From NCBI RefSeq assembly GCF_027492855.1, contig NZ_JAPUDY010000051.1, forward strand, positions 62,001-126,000: 64,000 nt of DNA. Reading direction: 5' to 3'. The stretch comes from Acidovorax sp. Its GTDB lineage: Bacteria > Pseudomonadota > Gammaproteobacteria > Burkholderiales > Burkholderiaceae_C. The notes beneath the pieces are model-generated. The model was not told where the DNA came from, did not search any database, and was given only the letters and a program-made list of their open reading frames with translations. Both the position numbers and the translations under genes were made by a program. This document shows, piece after piece, positions 59,465 to 64,000 of this stretch. Numbering within the stretch: position 1 is the stretch's first letter; every line of letters begins with the position of its first letter.

Positions 59465-61761
59465 TAGAAAGACGTTCCGATTTGGAATTGCAGTTTCTGG
59501 ATTTTATCGCCGGCAAACTTGCGCACCGGCTGCGCAAATGCCAAACGCAGCGGGCCGAGTGGCGAAATCCAGCTCAAACCCAGGCCCACGGAGGCACGCA
59601 TGTCACTGAAGGTGACTTTATCGTTCTCTCCGTACACATTGCCCACATCGACGAAAGTAAAGACGCGCAGAGTGCGGTCGTTCCCTGCGCCTGGGAAGGG
59701 TGCAATCAGTTCAGCATTCAAGGTGACCTTCTTCGGGCCGCCCAACGAAGCGCCCGTCACGTCACGCGGCCCCAGCGTGCCCTGCTCGAAGCCACGCACC
59801 GAGCCCAAGCCCCCCGAATAGAAGTTCTTGAACACCGGGAACGGACGGCCGTTCATGCCCTTGCCATAGCCCAACTCGCCGTTGAAGGCGACGGTAAAAC
59901 GCTTGTTGAGCGGCACGTATTGTTGGTACTGGTAGTTGCCTCGCACATAGCGTGCATCCCCCGCCACCGACCATTCGGAATTCAGACGCTGGTAGCGGCC
60001 CGAGTTGGGGGCCAGGGCGCTGTCCCGGTCGTCGCGCGACCAACCCACCGTGAGGGGAATGGAGGTGCTGCTGTAGCCGAACTTGTCGGCATAGTGCAAA
60101 TAGGTGGCTGGAATATTCGTTCCGGGCCTGATCTTGGTCTGCTCCAGGCCACCACCGAAAAACACGGTGTCGGTTTCGCTGAACGGAATCCCGAACCGCG
60201 CCGAAGCACCTGTGGTGACCAGCTGGTAGTTACCGCCCTGGTCTTCATACGGCTTGTCGGTGCGGTAGTACACGTCCAGCGTGCGCGAAATCCCGTCGGC
60301 CGTGAAATACGGATTGGTGGTGCTGAACACCAGCGTGCGGCGGTATTTGCTGGTGTTGACGTCGATGCCGAGGTAGTTGCCGGAACCGAAGATGTTCTCC
60401 TGCTTGATACCGAACGAGAGCGATGCCTTTTCCGCGCTGGAGAAGCCCACACCCATCTGCAGCGAGCCCGTGGGTTTTTCGGCCACATTGATCACCAGGT
60501 CCACCTGATCGGGAGAGCCAGGCACTTCCTGCGTCTCGACATTGACCTCGGTGAAAAAGCCCAGGCGGTCCACGCGGTCGCGCGACAGGCGAATCCTGTC
60601 GCCGTCGTACCAGGACGCTTCGTACTGGCGGAATTCACGGCGAATCACTTCATCGCGTGTGCGGTTGTTGCCGCTCACGTTGATGCGGCGCACATAGGCG
60701 CGGCGCGCGGGCTCGGCCTGCACCACGAAGTTGACGCGGTTATTTTCGCGATCGATTTCCGGCACGGCCTCGACCCGCGCGAACGCAAAGCCGAAACGGG
60801 CAAAGTACTCAGAGAACGCCTTGGTGGTTTCCGTCACCTGGTCGGCGTTGTAGGGCTCGCCGGGGCGGATGGTCACGAGCGACTTGAACTCGTCTTCGCG
60901 GTCCAGGTAGTTGCCCTCCAGCTTGACGCCCGACACCACAAAACGCTCGCCTTCGGTGACGTTGACGATGATGGAGATGTCCTGCTTGTCCGGCGAAATC
61001 GCTACCTGCGTGGAGTCCACACGGAACTCCAGATAGCCGCGTTGCAGGTAGTACGAGCGCAGCGTTTCCAGGTCGGCATTGAGCTTGGCGCGCGAGTAGC
61101 GGTCGGACTTGGTGTACCAGCTGAGCCAGCCGCCCGTGTCCTGGTCGAACAAGCCCTTGAGCGCGGATTCGCTGAAAGCCTTGTTTCCCACGATGCGCAC
61201 TTCCTTGATGCGTGCGGGTTCGCCCTCCACCACGGTGAAGGTCAGGTTCACACGGTTGCGCTCGATCGGCGTCACCGTGGTCACCACTTCAGCGCCATAC
61301 AGGCTTTTGTTGATGTACTGGCGCTTGAGCTCTTGCTCGGCCCGGTCGGCCAGCGCCTTGTCATAAGGGCGCCCATCCGCCAGGCCCACATCGCGCATGG
61401 CCTTTTTGAGCACGTCCTTGTCAAATTCACGGGCACCCGCGAAGTCCACGTCGGCAATGGTGGGGCGCTCTTCCACCACCACCACCAGCACGTTGCCACT
61501 CGCCTCCAGGCGAACGTCCTTGAACAGGCCAAGCCCGAACAGGGCGCGGATGGCGGCAGCACCTTTTTCGTCGTTGTAGTCATCACCCACGCGCAGGGGC
61601 ATGGATGCAAACACGGTGCCGGGCTCCACACGTTGCAGGCCTTCGACGCGGATGTCCTGCACCTTGAAAGGCTCCAGGGCCCATGCCGCATTGGCGGCAA
61701 AAACCATGGCTGCAACGGCCGATGCGGTACGCACGCCCAGGCGATTGATGTGTTTTTTCAT
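59464..61761 (-). CDS. bamA: Outer-membrane protein assembly factor BamA
   Basis: Essential outer-membrane insertase of 765 residues. The signal peptide (MKKHINRLGVRTASAVAAMV) ends near AAWA. Five POTRA domains occupy about residues 25-420 (FKVQDIRVEGLQRVEPGTVF opens the first). The barrel follows, with the conserved VRGFEQGTLGPRD loop-6 motif and a C-terminal aromatic residue (QFQIGTSF). ATG 61761 is chosen because longer frames lack a signal peptide. It sits between rseP and skp as expected. Confidence 0.98.
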   Translation of the reverse strand: MKKHINRLGVRTASAVAAMVFAANAAWALEPFKVQDIRVEGLQRVEPGTVFASMPLRVGDDYNDEKGAAAIRALFGLGLFKDVRLEASGNVLVVVVEERPTIADVDFAGAREFDKDVLKKAMRDVGLADGRPYDKALADRAEQELKRQYINKSLYGAEVVTTVTPIERNRVNLTFTVVEGEPARIKEVRIVGNKAFSESALKGLFDQDTGGWLSWYTKSDRYSRAKLNADLETLRSYYLQRGYLEFRVDSTQVAISPDKQDISIIVNVTEGERFVVSGVKLEGNYLDREDEFKSLVTIRPGEPYNADQVTETTKAFSEYFARFGFAFARVEAVPEIDRENNRVNFVVQAEPARRAYVRRINVSGNNRTRDEVIRREFRQYEASWYDGDRIRLSRDRVDRLGFFTEVNVETQEVPGSPDQVDLVINVAEKPTGSLQMGVGFSSAEKASLSFGIKQENIFGSGNYLGIDVNTSKYRRTLVFSTTNPYFTADGISRTLDVYYRTDKPYEDQGGNYQLVTTGASARFGIPFSETDTVFFGGGLEQTKIRPGTNIPATYLHYADKFGYSSTSIPLTVGWSRDDRDSALAPNSGRYQRLNSEWSVAGDARYVRGNYQYQQYVPLNKRFTVAFNGELGYGKGMNGRPFPVFKNFYSGGLGSVRGFEQGTLGPRDVTGASLGGPKKVTLNAELIAPFPGAGNDRTLRVFTFVDVGNVYGENDKVTFSDMRASVGLGLSWISPLGPLRLAFAQPVRKFAGDKIQKLQFQIGTSF

Positions 61762-61804
61762 GAATGAAGCTGGAGCCGCCCTGCAATGCAAGCGCGGCAA
61801 AAGG

Positions 61805-63169
61805 TTAGCCAAAGAGCCGGGTGATATCGTTGAACAGGGCTATGGACATCATGAGAAGCAGGACCGCAACGCCTCCACGCTGCAGACGCTCCATCCACGC
61901 ATCCGACACTCCCCTGCCCGTGATACCCTCCCAAAGATAATACATCAGGTGCCCACCGTCCAAGACAGGCAGCGGCAGCAGGTTGAGCACGCCCAAACTT
62001 ACGCAGATCAGTGCGAGAAAAACAAGGTACTGGGTCAGGCCCAGGCTGGCCGAGCGCCCCGCGTAGTCGGCGATCGTCAAAGGGCCGCTCAAATTCTTGA
62101 GGGATGCTTCGCCAATGACCATGCGCCCCATCATGCGCAGCGTCAGGATCGACACATCCCAGGTCTTGACCAGGCCACCCCAGGCGCCCTCCAGCACACC
62201 GTATTCGACCGTGACGAACTCCGGTGCGGCACCCACGTAGGCACCAATACGCCCCACGGTGGCGCCCGGCTCCGGCTTGGCCTCGGGCAACACGTTCAGC
62301 GTGAGCGACTGCCCGGCGCGGTCAATGCGCCATGCCTGCTCCAGGGGTTCGTTGCCCCGCATGGACTGGCGGATCAACTCACGCAGTTGCTGCCCGTCCA
62401 CCACGTCGGTGGTGCCGATCTTGAGCACCACGTCGCCCTGGCGCAAGCCTGCGCGGGCTGCTGCCCCATCGGGCATGACCTCACCCAGAACCGGGCGCGT
62501 CCACGGGCCCAGAATCCCGATCTTGCGAAACAACTGCGCATCGGCCTCACGGCTGTCGATCTTGGACATGTCCAGCAGGATTTCACGGTGCGCAGCACCC
62601 GCCTGCGGCTTCACATCCAGGCGCACAGTCTGCCCTTCGAGCGCCCCACGCGTCAGCAGCCAGCGCAGATCCTCAAACGAGCGGACAGGCTCCATGTCGT
62701 CCGAGCCCAGCGCGGCGCGTTCAACCAGTTCTCCGCCCCGCAGGCCCGCAGCCTGCGCCACGGAGCCCGCCACCGGGCTGGCCAGCAGCGCGCGGGGCTC
62801 TTCGACCCCATTCCAGTTGACGATGGAGTACAACAACACCGCCAGCAGCAGGTTGGCCACCGGCCCCGCCGCCACGATGGCCGCCCGCGAACGCAGAGGC
62901 TGGGTATTGAAGGCCAGATGGCGCTCTTCGGGCGGCACGGGCGCCTCGCGCTCGTCCAGCATGCGCACATAGCCCCCCAGCGGGAAGGCGCCCAGCACGA
63001 ATTCCGTGGACGAACCCTTGGGCTGCCAGCGCAGCAGCGGATGGCCAAAGCCCACCGAAAACCGCAGCACCTTCACGCCACATGCCACGGCCACTCGGTA
63101 GTGCCCGTACTCATGCACCGCAATCAGAAGGCCGAGGGCCACGATGAAGGCAACGAGGGTCAACAGCAT
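61805..63169 (-). CDS. rseP: Intramembrane zinc metalloprotease RseP
   Basis: Site-2 protease that completes RseA cleavage in the envelope stress response and clears signal peptides. The 454-residue membrane protein has the zinc site AVHEYGHYRVAV in the first membrane segment, two PDZ domains (about 115-200 and 205-290, including APVAGSVAQAAGLRGGELVE and PDGAAARAGLRQGDVVLKIG) and the second zinc-ligand motif LNLLPLPVLDGGHLMYYLWE. It lies 35 bases after dxr and precedes bamA. Confidence 0.97.
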   Translation of the reverse strand: MLLTLVAFIVALGLLIAVHEYGHYRVAVACGVKVLRFSVGFGHPLLRWQPKGSSTEFVLGAFPLGGYVRMLDEREAPVPPEERHLAFNTQPLRSRAAIVAAGPVANLLLAVLLYSIVNWNGVEEPRALLASPVAGSVAQAAGLRGGELVERAALGSDDMEPVRSFEDLRWLLTRGALEGQTVRLDVKPQAGAAHREILLDMSKIDSREADAQLFRKIGILGPWTRPVLGEVMPDGAAARAGLRQGDVVLKIGTTDVVDGQQLRELIRQSMRGNEPLEQAWRIDRAGQSLTLNVLPEAKPEPGATVGRIGAYVGAAPEFVTVEYGVLEGAWGGLVKTWDVSILTLRMMGRMVIGEASLKNLSGPLTIADYAGRSASLGLTQYLVFLALICVSLGVLNLLPLPVLDGGHLMYYLWEGITGRGVSDAWMERLQRGGVAVLLLMMSIALFNDITRLFG

Positions 63170-63204
63170 GGGCAGATGATTCCGTGAGTGGAGCGCAAAA
63201 ATAC

Positions 63205-64000
63205 TCAGGCCGCCAGTCGGCCTGCGGCATGCTCTGCGGCATGACGGGCCTGGGTGTCCAGATCCAGCAGCGCCTCAAGCGAATCCGGATTGGAGGGCGA
63301 CACCGCATCCAAAGTTGCAAGGTTGACCGCATGAATATGGTCAAAACGCAGGCGGCCAGACAAAAACGCGCCCACGGCCACCTCATTGGCAGCATTCAGG
63401 ACGGCGGTCGTGCCTTCAGTGGCCTTCAGCGCCTGCCAGGACAGGTGCAACCCAGGGAAACGGATGGCATCGGCGTCTTCAAACACCAGCGCACTCAGCG
63501 TCGAAAAATCCAGTTTGCTCGCACCGCTGGCAATTCGCTCGGGCCAGGCCAGGCCACAGGCGATGGGCACGCGCATGTCCGGCGTACCCAACTGAGCAAG
63601 GATGGACGCATCCTTGAACTGCACCATCGAATGGATGATCTGCTGCGGATGGATCACCACCTTGATCTGGTCCGGGTGCAGATCGAACAACCAGCGTGCC
63701 TCGATCACTTCGAGCGCCTTGTTCATCATGGTGGCCGAATCCACCGAGATTTTGCGGCCCATCGAAAAATTGGGGTGCGCGCAGGCTTGGGCCGGGGTGA
63801 TCTCGGCCAGGGTCGCGGGATCGCGCTGGCGAAACGGCCCGCCCGATGCAGTGAGCAAAATGCTGTCCACCCGATCGGGCCAGGTGCTGGCGTCTTCGGG
63901 CAGGCACTGGAAGATGGCGGAATGCTCGCTGTCGATGGGCAGCAGCGTGGCACCGCCCTGCCGCACCGTCTGCATGAACAGCCCGCCGCCCACCACCAGG
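63205..64000 (-). CDS. dxr: 1-deoxy-D-xylulose 5-phosphate reductoisomerase, C-terminal part (cut by window edge)
   Basis: Second enzyme of the MEP isoprenoid pathway. About 265 C-terminal residues are present; the frame continues past the right edge. Visible motifs are [45 protein letters not shown] (metal and substrate binding) and [19 protein letters not shown]. It starts the dxr-rseP-bamA-skp-lpxD-fabZ-lpxA-lpxB-rnhB run. Confidence 0.97.
   Translation of the reverse strand, partial: LVVGGGLFMQTVRQGGATLLPIDSEHSAIFQCLPEDASTWPDRVDSILLTASGGPFRQRDPATLAEITPAQACAHPNFSMGRKISVDSATMMNKALEVIEARWLFDLHPDQIKVVIHPQQIIHSMVQFKDASILAQLGTPDMRVPIACGLAWPERIASGASKLDFSTLSALVFEDADAIRFPGLHLSWQALKATEGTTAVLNAANEVAVGAFLSGRLRFDHIHAVNLATLDAVSPSNPDSLEALLDLDTQARHAAEHAAGRLAA

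Noticed and set aside
59389-61767. A 792-residue open frame opposite bamA
   Set aside because: It is the complement of a complete bamA gene, with no start signal or domain.

Overview
The window is GC-rich, densely coded chromosomal DNA. Its protein families and gene order (dxr-rseP-bamA-skp-lpxD-fabZ-lpxA-lpxB-rnhB, greA-carB-carA, ftsH-rlmE, pstSCAB-phoUBR, ppk-sixA) fit a beta-proteobacterium of the Burkholderiales, most likely a Comamonadaceae member close to Acidovorax. That placement is inferred from family resemblance and was not computed. No phage, transposase, CRISPR array, rRNA or tRNA was seen. The gene layout is chromosomal housekeeping plus one specialised metal-uptake operon.

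Left part (1-11,060). A truncated dnaX (minus strand) diverges from a 4.5S SRP RNA gene (836-929, plus strand). Next comes a ten-gene minus-strand operon running from about 10,898 down to 1,018: TonB-dependent receptor, TupA-like binding protein, DUF2478 protein, FecB/BtuF-like binding protein, FecCD-type permease, FecE-type ATPase, SAM methyltransferase, DUF364-type protein, ModD and ModE. Its promoter region holds two near-identical ModE-box promoters separated by an intrinsic terminator. I read it as an outer-membrane-dependent molybdenum/tungsten acquisition system, with no modABC in the window.

Middle (11,060-30,000). A flavoprotein and an AddAB-like helicase/nuclease pair lie on the minus strand. 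trxA, rho, rpmE (L31 type B), an ArnT-like membrane protein and a MATE exporter lie on the plus strand. The phosphate regulon pstS-pstC-pstA-pstB-phoU-phoB-phoR follows on the minus strand.

Phosphate/polyphosphate block (29,900-36,600). pstS and ppx diverge around two Pho-box-like sites. ppk-sixA carries another such site, and an OlsB-like acyltransferase carries a weaker one. Together these suggest one phosphate-starvation response: uptake, polyphosphate turnover and phosphorus-free membrane lipid. Two tandem PAS/GGDEF/EAL proteins follow.

Right part (41,900-64,000). glmM, folP, ftsH and rlmE (minus) diverge from yhbY and a glycosyltransferase-like gene (plus). DUF4149-greA, carA-carB, and the envelope/lipid A operon from dxr (cut by the window edge) to a TrmH-type methyltransferase complete the window.

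The main unexplained signal is a family of eight 56-base imperfect repeats scattered across the window. Six lie inside genes. The four antisense copies are all read in one codon phase, and the two sense copies share another.
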